Source of the DNA: Melanocharis versteri
Taxonomy: Eukaryota > Chordata > Aves > Passeriformes > Melanocharitidae
Length of the DNA: 64,000 bases
Direction of reading: 5' to 3'
NCBI GenBank assembly: GCA_013397845.1
Contig: VZTG01000034.1
Span: forward strand, 707,321-771,320
The notes below the pieces were generated by a model that saw nothing but the letters and a program-made list of their open reading frames with translations, ran no database searches and was not told where the DNA came from. Below are positions 15,281-27,239 of the stretch, one piece after another. Position 1 is the stretch's first letter; every line of letters begins with the position of its first letter. The translations under genes were made by a program, and so were the position numbers.

Positions 15281-15321
15281 GTTCCCATGGCAATGTCGGA
15301 GATGCCGGTTGCCACGGTAAC
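15281..15321. promoter_or_regulatory. Pair of RFX-type X-box motifs
   Basis: GTTGCCACGGTAAC at 15308-15321 fits the X-box consensus GTNRCC-(0-3 bases)-RGYAAC at every position. GTTCCCATGGCAAT at 15281-15294 is an imperfect second copy: C at the fourth position and a final T instead of C. Starts are 27 bp apart. X-boxes are bound by RFX factors and are typical of promoters of ciliary and some neuronal genes. Their place in a CpG island supports promoter function, but occupancy is not shown. Confidence 0.45.
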
Positions 15322-15360
15322 GCCATCCTCCTCCTCGGCCGTGTCCGAGGCAGCGGCGCG

Positions 15361-15380
15361 GCTCCGGCTCCGGCTCCGGC
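15361..15380. repeat. GGCTCC hexamer repeat abutting the gap
   Basis: About three copies of a GGCTCC hexamer run up to the first N. On the minus strand they read as alternating Pro-Glu or Arg-Ser codons. The repeat probably continues into the gap and may have caused it. Confidence 0.75.
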
Positions 15381-15502
15381 NNNNNNNNNNNNNNNNNNNN
15401 NNNNNNNNNNNNNNNNNNNNNNNNNNNNNNNNNNNNNNNNNNNNNNNNNNNNNNNNNNNNNNNNNNNNNNNNNNNNNNNNNNNNNNNNNNNNNNNNNNNN
15501 NN
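15381..15502. other. Assembly gap (122 N)
   Basis: The gap starts directly after a GGCTCC hexamer repeat and ends in very GC-rich sequence. Its true size is not known from the sequence. Anything encoded here, including a possible first exon of a neighbouring gene, is not visible. Confidence 1.
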
Positions 15503-15524
15503 CGCGCACCGCCCCGGCCGCGCA

Positions 15525-15656
15525 GGCACCGGGCACGGGCGGAGGGAGGCAGGCAGGGAGGGAGGGGCGGCCCGGCACCGGAGGCACCGGAGGCACCGGG
15601 CACGGGCGGAGGGAGGCAGGCAGTGAGGGATGGGCGGCCCGGCACCGCAGGCACAG
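15525..15656. repeat. 67-bp tandem duplication in the CpG island
   Basis: Two copies, 15525-15591 and 15592-15656, share GGCACCGGGCACGGGCGGAG and the blocks that follow, with only a few substitutions. A 9-bp GGAGGCACC sub-repeat marks the junction. It lies 22 bp after the gap. Confidence 0.85.
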
Positions 15657-15793
15657 AGCCTCCCGGCCCCCGACGGCACGCCGCCCCGCCGGGGAGAGCC
15701 CGGCCCCGGCCCCCGGCCGAGCATCGCTGCGGTCCCCCGGTCGGAGCGGGCTCTGCCGCGTCCGGCGTGGTCCATGCCGGCAGGTGCTCGAGG

Positions 15794-15884
15794 CGGGTTG
15801 GACGGGGCTTGGAGCTACCTGGTCTAATGGAACTAGATGGGCTTCAAGGTCCCTTCCAACACAAAGCGTTCTGTGATTCTATGA
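15794..15884 (+). mobile_element. CR1-type LINE 3' end with internal deletion
   Basis: Contains GGACGGGGCTTGGAGCTACC, GGTCTAATGGAACTAGATGG, CAAGGTCCCTTCCAACAC and a terminal TCTGTGATTCTATGA, matching the CR1 3' end on the plus strand. The block normally lying between 'ctagtgga' and 'ggaactagatg' (the CCCTGCCCATGGCAGGGG part) is missing, so this copy has an internal deletion of roughly 25-30 bases. It sits at the edge of the CpG island. The left limit is approximate. Confidence 0.85.
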
Positions 15885-18800
15885 AATTCACAGCGGGTGA
15901 AGGTGTGGGTGTGAACCGGGCTGGCTCTCAACCCTGCAGCACGACAGGATCTGTCTGGAGAGCAGGGAGGTCTTGCCCACTCTAGAGGTGCAAAGCTCTG
16001 CACCTTCACTGCTCTTTCTTGGGTGGGTTCTGCACACCTTCCTTCTGCTGCATGGGCTGCCCTGGAAATCACCGTGGAAACGGTGCCAAACACAGTGGGG
16101 ATGAGGCGTCGCAATTCCAAGAAGATGCCCACATTTTCAGGGAGCTACAGCGGAGCCAGCAAGGGGGTTTAGCCATGATTTCCTCCTGCAGCCTCACTCC
16201 ACGATTAATTATGCGAGGAGGTTGTAGGCAAGTATTTGGGTTGCTGGTTTGCTCCTGTTGGGAAGGGTATGGAGACAATCCAGCACCTGAAAATATTTCC
16301 CCTTGGAAAACCAAGGGGAGAAATATCTACACCATTTTTGTCGCGTTACCCTGTCTTCCACCCCTCACTCTCATCACAGCGAGTTGACAAGTCGGTCCTG
16401 CCTCCACCTCATGCAAGTGACAAGCCAGATGAATGGGAAGGCTTCCTGATCAGCTAATGCATTTGTGTGGAGGGAACGTGGCAGCACACCAGTTTTATGT
16501 ATATGAATTAGGGAGTGGGAGGACAAGAGCTACAAACCTCGAGAAATACAGTGCTCTTGCCGAGCAGTGCGTGGATGGCTGCAGGTGCTTGTGTGACTCC
16601 AATGCTCAGCATACCAACGCAGAGAGGCTTTTCAGCTGCTCGTCCTTTCCAGAAAAAAAAAACTTGGGAGAACAAAAAGCAAATACAATTTAAAAGCTGG
16701 TCTTTATTTCACAGAGACCTCGGCACATTGCTCAGACATGAAGCCTATAAACATAGAACAGCTCCAAAGTCAGATGCTTGGTTTAAAAATGTAAATTATG
16801 CTTTTCTTTTCAGTTGTGGTTTGTAGGTGTATCAGTGCCTTTGCAAAAATCAGCTTCTAAATGAATGTCTCCATTAGGGATGGAAGAATGAAATCAGGTA
16901 AACTCAAAAGCAGAGTGAAACCTCGTTCAGAAAAACTGGATCGAGCATTTAAGTTTAATGAGGTTCAACAAACTTCTCATTTGAAATATATGTTTGTACC
17001 TCTGGGCTTTGGGGGTTTGGACAGAGTGGGGAAATGAGATACTGAAACAGCAGGAGAGAAGCTATTTCCATAGCTTTTTAAACCTATCAAGCCTTAATTA
17101 ATATTATTTATTTGTATTATGGTATTGCTGGGAGAGGTGCTCATGGCTGTCTCTCCACAGCGAGGAGCAGAGGGAGGGGAGGGCTGGGTGGGCTGTGCCT
17201 GGAGCAGGGATTCCACGTGGCACTGGAACATTCCCAGCCCAGACATCCCGCAGGACTCAGGGAAGGTGGTGGCTCTTCTGGTGGGCTCTCAGCAGCCTCC
17301 AGCAGCAGAAAGGGGACACACAACGCCAGGGTTTCCCTGGCCCAGAGCCACCAGCCCTGCAGCAACGCTCCTATTGACTGTGCAAGGTAACAGCACATTA
17401 ACAGCATTTATTAATAAAAGATATTGCTCCTCTTCCTCCCCCTCCCATTTTTGCAAAGGAGACATCTGTTTCTGTTTCTCCTGCCCTGAGAGAAATAACT
17501 CAGGCTCCTGAAGGGTTACAGAGCGGCATCCAAGGCAGGCAATCATTTTCTGCCCAAGCTATCTTCTTTAGTTTAAAAATGTTCCCTATTCTTTTGAAAT
17601 GCATGAAGTAGATTGTGGGAGAGCTAATATTATATTCCACTACAGAAAGCTGGTGGAGTATTTTACATTGATGTCTGGCTCTAGTGATTTTCTAAGGATT
17701 TTGAATTCATTAAATCCAACCATTGAATAATCTCCATTCGTGGCGGAAGGAAGGCAGAAGTGCTTACGCTCTTCAACAGCAGAAAAGCGTGTAGTCTTTT
17801 CTTAAACACGAAATCTCTCTGACCCACTGCATGCAGCGCAGGTTGCCCACCGTGTCACCTTTGATTTGCAGGCTTTGCTTATGATACAGCCTTATAAAGC
17901 TGCCATTGAACGTAGCAGCAGAGAGCCTTGGCAGGGTGTTTTGCACTGCAGTAGCCTCCTCCGTCCTCAATTAGAATTAAGACCCAATTGTTCCAAGCTC
18001 AGACCAGAGGCAGAAGCTCAGGACAATGAGATGAGAAAGCCCCACAGCGTCTCCCTGTAACTCAGCACAACATCGTGCAAGGACAGCAGTCCAAACCCAG
18101 AAATAATTTTTACCCTGGAGAAACAGAATCTTGAAACAGAATTGTTTTGATTCCTTGACGTTGATGTTCAAAGCTTTAAATGAAATCTTGTGCCTGATCA
18201 TTTTATTTCTGAACTGAATAACAGTTACTTTGGAGACAAAACTTTGGCTTTAACTGAATTCAGTGAGAGCTGTCACTAATAAAATCCTGCCCCAGAGACA
18301 CCACTGGTATCAGAAGAAAACTGCAAGATGTTACCATTTAGCATTACTGCTGCTAAGTGTCAAACATATTGAGTTTAACAGATTAGGCTTTCTTGGTTTT
18401 TTTTAAATCTATCATCTAGAAAAATAACACTGGAATTTCACAGAAAGAAACTTTTGGAAATTGCTCAAGAAGAACTCGAGAGAGTTCTTTCTCAGAATGA
18501 AAATAATCACTTCAATTAAATAGGGCTTTTGATGTAGATACAGTCTAAGCATCATCAAAGCCTGGAACAGATATTTCATCCTCCCTTGTTCTTTCTCAGC
18601 TTTTAGCTCTGTGCATGTGAGAATGAATTTTAGCATCTAGGAATGTCCTAAAACTGTAAGGACATCTATATCATTGGTGATTGTCATCTTCTGTGGGTCT
18701 TGCTGTCTTTCCTATCTAATTTGACGCTGATATTGGGGAAAAAATAATCCTTAATAACCTCCTTCAGATTATGCTGTGTTTGGAGAACTGGGTGTTCCAT

Positions 18801-20762
18801 CCATTTTGCACAGTGTTGGATGATCTCCCTTCATCCCCAGGGCAGTGGTGGGATTTGATTGAGCCCCCAGAGCAGCAGCAGAGCTGCACATCTCCAGCCT
18901 GAGCACAGAACCTCGGAAGACCCTGGGATGTGGCAGAAGGTGTCGCTGGGTCACAGGAGTGTTTAAGAAGGAGTAGCACTAAAATTGTTCCTGGAGCTGT
19001 ATTTTCATGCACTTTGGATCAGGTCTTGCAGATCATTGGGACTGGGGATCTTTGCAGAGCTGGATCCAAATGATCACGCTCATAAATTCTGTGGTGAAAC
19101 AAAGGCTGAATTCACTCATTTTCAGGGATGGCACAGAACCTGACCCACAGACCCACCTATTCCTTCTACTATAATTAATCATAAATTGCAAGGACATTGT
19201 GTGTTTCACCTCTGAGGACCCCACTCTGTGCAGAGGGTCTTCTTCCTCCAGCAAGGCTGGCAGACAAGTCACCATCACATTTCAGAGTTTGCAGTCTAGG
19301 AAAGGGTGAACTTGAATTTTGTTTGAGGCACTGTAAAGCTGAATTTCTTTTTTAGTCCTTTCAAAGAGCATCTGGAGTGAGGGCAAAGAGCTTCAGAATG
19401 TCCTTCAGAGCTGAACAAACGGTCATCTTAAAGGAAAAATATTGTCATTCCTTGCCACTTGAGGGACAACAGCTTGGCCTCGATTCTATTATTCCTTTTA
19501 ATATATTAAATATTCTTTGGCTTAGTCATGGGAAGCAAAGCAACACAACTGCTTTCTAATAAATAAAATGTGCTCAGAAGCAACTCTGAAGCTTTCCAGA
19601 TAACTGCATTTCGAGTTTGCCAGGAAGCCAGATGCTGCTATTGGAAAAGTAGCTGCTATGGTTTGTCATCCGAGCCTAGAAATTGATACCCAAGAACGAT
19701 ATGATGAGAAAGACTCGATGACAGCACTGCTCTTTCTATAAATAATTTGAAGAAAACTTTTTTCTTTAAAAAAAAAGAAATATTTTTTGTTAGAGACTTG
19801 CACAGCAAACCAGAAAATTAAAAAGGATAGGCATGCTGTGTTTGAATAGGGCCAACAAAAGAACATGATATACACAATTTATAGAAGAATATATAGCAGC
19901 TCTCACACATTTTACACTACACAGGCTCTATTTTTCCCATAATACCAATAGTTATGAAACTCATTATCTTTTTGACAATGGAGAAATGGAATGTTATTCC
20001 TTTACTCGCTTGATCATGTCAAATGTCAAAGCAAATTATGAATGCTTGTCCTTCAAACACTCAGCCCTCCTGGTAAGATATTTAATATCAATAGCACTCA
20101 CACCCAGCTACAGAATGAACTAATATTGCACACATCTCACAGACCTAAAGTTCACTGTGCCTGTTGTCTGTCATGCAATTCCATGTCTCAAGTCCTACCT
20201 CTCATCCCTGTCCTAAGCACAGGCAAATTCATTGCAGTGGCAAATGGCATATTAAAAAATCCCTAGAGTAGGAGTTAAATCCATGAGCAGGGGTTATTGG
20301 TGAGTTTAAAGTGTTAAAAAGGGAACGGGAGAAAGAGCAGGTGGTTAATAGGAGCCTTGATTTTGCATCATGCTTCAAAGGATTTGGAGAGGAGTGTCCT
20401 GATAAGACACTGTGGAAGTTTCTAGCACAAGAAACCTGCTAAGAGGGCAGTGAAAAAATCACAGTCTTTTCAGTGTTGGAGAAACAGATGTGCTGAGTGA
20501 GGGTTCATCCAGACAAGGCACTGCTGGAATGAGCTGTGTTCATTCTCAGGGCAGCATCCAGAGGGAAATACAAATTCTCCTTGGGAATACACTACAATGG
20601 TGGGGAGGGTGGAGAAGGGGGAAAAAAATGCCTGTGAAGTTCTTTCATTCTGCCCATTATGAGCCATCTCTAAGAAATAACTCTGCACCTGTTCGTGCTG
20701 CACCAACACACACCCAGAGCTACTCCAGACAATCCTACAAGAGCTGCAGCCACACTAGGGGG
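15885..20762. other. Intergenic DNA, no gene recognised
   Basis: Short open frames only (130 codons or fewer), without recognisable motifs. The 17.1-17.4 kb part is more GC-rich and open on both strands by chance. Nothing else stands out. Confidence 0.55.
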
Positions 20763-21183
20763 TGGAATAGGCAGTGGGATGTCCTGTTTCCAATGGAATA
20801 GACAGTGGGATGTCCTGTTTCCAGTGGAATAGGCAGTGGGATGTCCTGTTTCCAGTGGAATGGGGAGTGGGATGACCTATTTCCAGTGGAATAGGCAGTG
20901 GGATGTCCTGTTCCCAACGGAATAGGGAGTGGCATGTCCTATTCCCAATGGGAGTGGGATGTCCTCTTCCCAATGGAATAGGCAGTGGGATGTCCTGTTT
21001 CCAGTGGAATAGGCAGTGGGATGCCCTGTTTCCAATGGAGTAGGCAGTGGGATGTCCTGTTTCCAGTGGAATGGGCAGTGGGATGTCCCATTTCCAATGG
21101 AATAGGCAGTGGGATGACCTGTTTCCAATGGAATAGGCAGTGGGATGCCCTGTTTCCAGTGGAATGGGCAGTGGGATGTCCCA
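20763..21183. repeat. 31-bp minisatellite, about 14 copies
   Basis: Units begin TGGAATAGGCAGTGGGATGT and end in CCTGTTTCCAA or CCTGTTTCCAG. Starts are at 20763, 20794, 20825, 20856, 20887, 20918, 20949, 20974, 21005, 21036, 21067, 21098, 21129 and 21160. The seventh unit is 25 bp (a 6-bp deletion) and the last is partial. Variants (GGAATGGGGAG, GATGACC, GATGCCC) recur in non-adjacent units, as in minisatellites that have undergone unequal exchange. On the minus strand the unit is nearly stop-free, giving long artefactual frames that read ETGHPTAYSIGN-like repeats. These are not protein genes. Confidence 0.97.
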
Positions 21184-24100
21184 GTGATGGATGGCTTTTC
21201 CAAGGGCTCTCCCTGAGCCCACGGTGTGAGTGCTCACCCTGCCAGCACTCCTGGGCACCAGCTCCTAATCTCCCCACCAACAAAGCAACATTAGTCTCTT
21301 CAATGGCCTCCACAAAACAAATATATAAATCCTCTTTGGAACAAATGCTCCCTTCTCACACCCAAGGGGGAAGGTGCTGCAGAGCGGCGTGGCTGGAGTC
21401 ACACGAGTGTGAAAAATGAGGCAATCTGGTGGAGAGCTCATTGCCTCTGAACCACTGCATCACCCACAGCCCCAGAGGGTGCAGGACAATCACCCCTGGC
21501 CAGCGAGAGGGAATTTGCTGCACTCAGGTTGCTTTTTAACCTGAAAAAAGGGGCTTCGATGGAAGCGTGTTAGGAGGCGGATGGAGCGAAACAGGTTTTT
21601 AGGATAAGTCTTAAATACTTAAATCAATCACGATAACTTGCTGCACTGAATTTATCTCCTAAGCTGCCTAACGTAAATTCCTCAGATCTGTCTGAATAAT
21701 TTGGAGCTGATAATGCAGCATTTGAGTAGGAAGGCTGTTGGCCACTGAAAGGATTTTCTCATTAGAATTTCAGCCGATTATTCACCAGAGAGATGGTCTT
21801 TCAGGAGCACACTCCAGCAGCTCCCTTGAAAAAGTTTTATAAACACTCAGCCTGCTAAAAAATGAAATTAGAAGGTGAAATTACAGCTAGTCATTACTTC
21901 TGAGAGGTCAGGGATAGAACAAGCAGCCACAAGTGGGTTTATCTGCTCTTCCCTGTGCTCTGGCTCTTTTATTCTACACAAGACCAGGAAATCCTTTTGG
22001 ATCATCTGGAACTGCAGCCTCTGGTGCTGAGCACGAGTTATCAGAAACATGCTCTTGATCAGACGTTTGTAACATGGGCCTGAAGGGCTGTTTTTCCATA
22101 GAGTCACACCTGGGAGATGGGTGTTGAACCAGGTAGTTGGAGCTTTGCTGGGAGGCTCCTAACTGGACTGAGCTTATCTAAGCAGAGAGGCTTTAAGCCT
22201 GTCCCTGACAAGGATTTCTCATTCCATTGCTCTTCTCCACTTCCAATGCAATTATTTTTCCAGATAGAGATATCAGCAAGTGAGGGGAGGTGGGAGGTGA
22301 GAAACAGGGAAGCTCAAGGGGAAGTTTTGCCAAGAGGAAGAGCAGAACTGTAAATCCAGTCCCAATTCATGAGCTAATCGAGATAGAATAAATGCTGGAA
22401 GAATCCATTCACCTCTTCCTCATTTAGCAACTCTACATGGAGTGGCAGAAACCCCTCTCCACAGACCATTATGTGACAGAAGCAATGAGAAGAAGAGGAA
22501 GAAAAGCTGTAGCAATAATTACAGAGCACCCTGGCACAGTGGCAAGTGAGCTGTAAATACAGCCAGCAGAATTCCATGAAGCCTTGCTGTCCGCATTGCA
22601 CTGGAACTGTAATTTGTGCTCTCACTTCTTAAAGCCACACCAATGTCTCCATGAAGTATTTTGTTCGGGCTGAGTAAATGGTAAATGGTGTATTTATTGA
22701 TTTTTATCTCTCTTCACACCTCAAATGCTGCCTGTCTGCTCAGAGCCAGGTCACAGCACACTTACTCACTCAGCAAACACCTCCTCCGTGGCTGAGCCAT
22801 AAACTCTCTGGGACAGTCTTTAATCAGCAAAAGGACCCAGGGGTTTCCTCTCCTCCCCTTCCTTTTCCAAGAAGACCCAATGTTGACCCCGATGGTTTTT
22901 GGAGGAAAAGCTGGTAGGACCAGTAACACTTTACATCCTGTTAGTGCCATATGTAAAAACGGTTTAGACTTGGTACAGTTTAAGCTGAAGTTTCTATACT
23001 CAACACAGTGATTAAGTGCATCCAGTGGTAGCACCTGTAGGTTGTGTTTAAATTCTTCCCCCACAGTGGTGTGGATTTTTTTTGGGAGGGGGGAAGAGCC
23101 CTACAATAGACATTTAGCAATAAACTGCAAGTGCAGAAAATTCTGTAAGAGGGCTTTTGTTAAAGCAGCCAATATATGAACCAAACCAAAAGCAACACCA
23201 AAGAAAAACCTCTTAAAATTGTCCAAAAAATAACAAAATTCAGAAGCACCTTGAACCAACACAACCTTCTCTGTTCCCCATCGAGAAACTCTTCTCAGAA
23301 AAATAATTAGAAGAACGTGGAAGAGATTAAGAGATTCTGGTGGGGCTTCACAGCCGTTCAGAGATCCTGAAGGGATCACCCTTCAGAGTGCTGAGCTGGC
23401 CGAGCTCCAGTGGCACCAGCATTCCTGCTGGGATGGATGGGGCGTGCCAGGGCTGGCAGAGCCCAGCCCAACACTTCCCTCATCCCATGGGAAGCACAGA
23501 TCTGCCATCAGCTGGGAATGCAAGGGCAGCTCGGGTTATCTGAGGAGCAGCAGAGCCCCAGCCCCTGGTGGGGTGGGCAAACGCAGGTGGTGCCAGCCCT
23601 GAGCTCCTGCTTTGGCTTCCCCACGCTGGGAGTGGAAAGGGCGATTCCAGGCCGTGCCCTGCAGAGCTGGTGGCACTGGGGAGATGCTGCCCTGGCACAA
23701 CGCAGCTCTCCAGGGCTGCCAAAGAGCATCCAGGAAACAGGAGGTTCTGCCCGAGAGAAAAGTCTCATCAGCTCAAAAGGAAAATGACTTTTTGGAGAGA
23801 GACGAGGAATCGCGGCAGCCAGAGTTGTGAAAAGCCTTGACAAAATATTTAACACGGAGGAACAGAAAACGCTTGCCAATTGTTAGAGCCTTCCTAATGC
23901 AGGTTATTAGATGGTTGCTGCCACTGCTATTAAAAAGACACTATTTTCTGAGTGATCCATGCAAAGAAGGGCTGGAAGACACCTACAGCTTTTCCGTGTG
24001 CTTTTAGCTCTGCTAATGGAGAAAAAAAATCCTCGCATATAAGACTCAATTGAATAATTATTCAATTCAATTAACAAATAAGTAATGTGCTGTTTTGTGG

Positions 24101-26330
24101 TGTATCCATTAAACTCCTGCGTAGGAAATTCAACAGATAAATCTCTAGAAAGCCTTTTAGGTTCATCACACGTATGTTGATGCAGCCAGATTTTTTTTTT
24201 TTTGTAATCTATGAGGAAACTGTAAAAGAATGAGGATGAGGTTTCAAAAAGCTGAAAGGAATTAGTTTTCCACTGAGCTCCACACAACAATGATATCATG
24301 TGAATAATTCTACTATAATTTACTTAGTAGAATGAAAAATAGCAGCAGTGATTCTGGTTGTAAATAACCCATTTTCTCATAGCAGAGAACCATTACAAGG
24401 TCAACATCTACTGTCAGACTTCATGATTAAACTCATTAAAACTGTCCTGTTTAATTTTATTTTTCAATGAAAAATCATGCCTTCAACGGGTATTTTTTTT
24501 TCTTTTTTGGCCAAAAGTGCCCACTTTTCTTGAAATATGTACGTGTTCTACATGGAACTTAGAAATCCAAAATATGAACATCTGATCCTTCCCCATCCTC
24601 CTCCTGTCCCTTTCCCCCCCCCCATCCTATTCCCACTCAGGTCCCTTTTTTTTTTTGCATTATTTAGGGGAACATTTCTAACATAAATGTTTTCACCTTT
24701 TTACAGGATTTTTTACATTTTTCACAGGAAAGCATTCCAGCAAGATCTCTGTTACCACAATGGTTTCTAGGTAGCAAGGAAAAAAAACCCCACAGCATCT
24801 CTACTGCAAGAGCTGGCAGATGTTGACTTTTTGCCCATAACAGTAATGCCTCTATAAAAAAAAAAGTCCATTCCAGTCTTACAAGCGTTAAAATGGAAAA
24901 TAAATAGAAGTGGCAAATACGGCACGGCGAAGATTACATGTGAGGGACCAGAAATTCCAATCCCCTCTCAGAGGGGACATTGCAGGGGTAATGAGAAGAT
25001 GCAGAAGCTTTTCAATCTCCCAAATCAGTCCCTGATGGAACATTGTGGAGGCAGACCAACCAAACGGGGCAGCAGGGGCGGGCAGGATTATTTAATGAGT
25101 ATTGGCTGCTGCGAGACACCCACGGCCACCCCAGACTGCAGCCTCAGAAGGAAAGTGCCAGAAGCCATCCCCGTTTGCAATAAACTGATGATGTGCTGGG
25201 GGTTTTCTTCTTGTTTAGACGGAGTGTGATGTTTTATTTACAGCTCCGTGCAGCCTCGTGGAGGTGGGGAGGGGGTGAGGGCTCCCCGGGCAGTGCTCCG
25301 CTGCAAACCTCACACAGACCTCGTGGGCTTGGTGACGGGCAGGGCAAGGGCTCCACCACCATCCTCACGAAATTATATTTTATTTGAATGTGGGGAAAAG
25401 CCCTCCCACAGGGCTGGGGATGGGCAGGGTTTTGCTGTTCTCCATCCTGGGGCCGGGCAGGGCAGTGGTTGTCACTCAGTGTGGGGACAGGCTGGGGACC
25501 ACAGGGGCTCCCTCCCTCTGTGGATGGGCAGCAGGTTTTGGTTGCCAAACTTCTAAGCAAGCCCAGCTCAATTATTGCACAGAAACCTGCCTGGCTGGGA
25601 ATAAGAGCACAGCCAGGTCCAGGCTGCACACACACTCTCTCTCTCCTGCCTCCTCTGGGCTTGGAGCCTGCAGGGCACTTTTTTGTTCCCCCCCTGCCAC
25701 TTTTGTAGCACCTGTCCCCACAATCCCAACCCAGGGCTGAAGACAAAACAAGGTTGGAGAGGAAAGAAAGGTCAAGTGGATTCCACTCTTTTGCTAAAAG
25801 CTTGGAGTAATTTGCACTGTTGTAATTCCAGCAGTTGAGACAGCCAGAAAAATACATTTAATATTTCATTTTTTCCCTGCTTTTTTCCCCCAAGACATTT
25901 TTTCCTGAGTTAGGGAGAGCACTAACAATGACTTCAATAGCAGAACCAAGTTTAAAGCCCAGATCTTTCCAATTCTGCTTATTCCTTTAAGCTATTCCAA
26001 TCCCCTTTATGTTCTTTCTGCATACACACATCTGTCTTCTTCAAAGCCTTAACCATCTCTGACACACCTGACCTTTCCATCCAAGCGCAACGGTTGGATG
26101 CAAAGAAAAACCCTTTACCTACAGCAAGTAACTCTTTGTTTTGCCAGTCCCACGCCTGGAAATTTTGCTGCTGCAGGAAGTAAAACGGTGAGCAGCCTTC
26201 CCCTCGCTTTTGAAAAATGGAACTGTCATCTCTTCGAGAGAAATAACAGCTTGTCTTTATTTTGTCAGACATGACTGTTAGTGATTAGAGTTGTCTTAAG
26301 AACATGCTACAAGTAGAATTAGGACAGTAT
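21184..26330. other. Intergenic DNA, no gene recognised
   Basis: Contains a 20-bp palindrome (24048-24067), T- and C-runs near 24490-24660, and a GC-richer stretch at 25.2-25.7 kb. In that stretch a 207-codon minus frame overlaps plus frames in all registers, the pattern expected of chance frames in stop-poor DNA. No family similarity was recognised. Confidence 0.55.
24048..24067. repeat. 20-bp perfect palindrome
   Basis: AATTGAATAATTATTCAATT is identical to its reverse complement, with no spacer. It is AT-rich, so it could extrude as a cruciform or bind a dimeric homeodomain-type factor. No function is shown. Confidence 0.8.
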
Positions 26331-26412
26331 TGTCACAGAAATGTCAAGAGTTCAGAAATTAATTTGACAAGATCTGGGAGATCTCAGATATCTAATTAAA
26401 CTTTCTGTGACA
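26331..26412. repeat. 82-bp nested inverted repeat with three-way-junction potential
   Basis: Outer arms TGTCACAGAAA (26331-26341) and TTTCTGTGACA (26402-26412) are perfect 11-bp complements. Inside are two side-by-side hairpins: TGTCAA/TTGACA (26342-26347 and 26364-26369), and AGATCT-GGG-AGATCT (26370-26384). Either strand could fold into a three-way junction. No promoter, terminator or known small-RNA family is recognised. Confidence 0.55.
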
Positions 26413-27239
26413 GTTATGTTGTGTAAATACTGGAAACCTCTTAAAAAAAGAATCAGGTAAAACTAGTTCCATATTCAATTAATAGATGTTAGACCCATTC
26501 AACAGCCGATACTCTGATTAAACCCATTCAGTTCATGCCAGTAAATATAATTTCATCTATTCAGGCACATAAGGTTCATCCATTTTTAACAAAAATATCC
26601 AATAAATTTACTGCATTAGGTAACACTATATTATATTTCATACTGTATCTATATATATACTATATTTTTGGCTGGAGTTTTTATAAACACCCTTCTCCTC
26701 CACTTAGTGAATGACAGCATACATTGCCTTATGATAGCAGTACACGCAGCTCTGGTTTTGAAGGTTTTAGCATAATTTCTGTAGGAAAAACATTTTCCAT
26801 AGATGAAGGGAATTTAGGCTAAGAGGAATTATGGCTAATAGATTCTGACCTCAACAGGCTATAATGCAGGCTGGATTTGCACTCAGTAATACTTGCATCA
26901 AGCCCATATCTCATGGCTGTGTTAAATCATATCAATTCGTCACTTAAAGAAGCCACTACATCCATTAGTAAATTGTTTTAATAGTTAATTATTAGCAGCA
27001 CGGAAAGGATGTGATTATCCCCAGCCTGAGTCTCCAGAGGCACTCTCAGCACGTGGATCATGCTGCAACTCCTGTCCAAAGCCAGCGGCTCACTGAAACA
27101 CGAGAAACGCTTCTGGAACTAAAGATGTTGGACCAAAGCTGGGTATTGGAGCCGCTTTAATTGGCTTAGGCAGAGCATAGACGGGGCTCAGACTTAAAAC
27201 ACAGAGCTGGCCCAAGCCCATCCTCACTTCCCTCTTGCT
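26413..27239. other. AT-rich intergenic DNA
   Basis: Contains a short TATATA-rich patch near 26640-26668. No open frame of note, no repeat family recognised. Confidence 0.5.

Larger units (their letters stand above)
14320..15793. promoter_or_regulatory. CpG island, candidate promoter of an unidentified gene
   Basis: CpG dinucleotides are dense across this interval, in contrast with the CpG-poor flanks. It includes GC-box-like stretches, G runs (nine G at 15110-15118) and two X-box motifs. It is broken by the assembly gap at 15381-15502. Open frames here, up to about 208 codons on both strands, have no recognisable domain and reflect low stop frequency in GC-rich DNA. By conserved vertebrate order the next gene downstream of CACNG5 is CACNG4, so this could be its promoter region. 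No TARP exon-1 sequence (a TDYWLY-coding stretch) is visible in the determined bases, so the assignment is inference only. Confidence 0.6.

Noticed and set aside
14230..15985. Several open frames of 140-283 codons on both strands around the gap
   Set aside because: They overlap in many registers, are GC-driven, some run through the N block, and none shows a family motif. Treated as chance frames in a CpG island.
20735..21419. Apparent repeat proteins on the minus and plus strands
   Set aside because: They are translations of the 31-bp minisatellite in shifting frames; no start context, splice site or homology supports a gene.
25234..25857. 207-codon minus-strand frame
   Set aside because: Overlapped by several plus-strand frames in GC-rich DNA; residues are low-information and no family is recognised.
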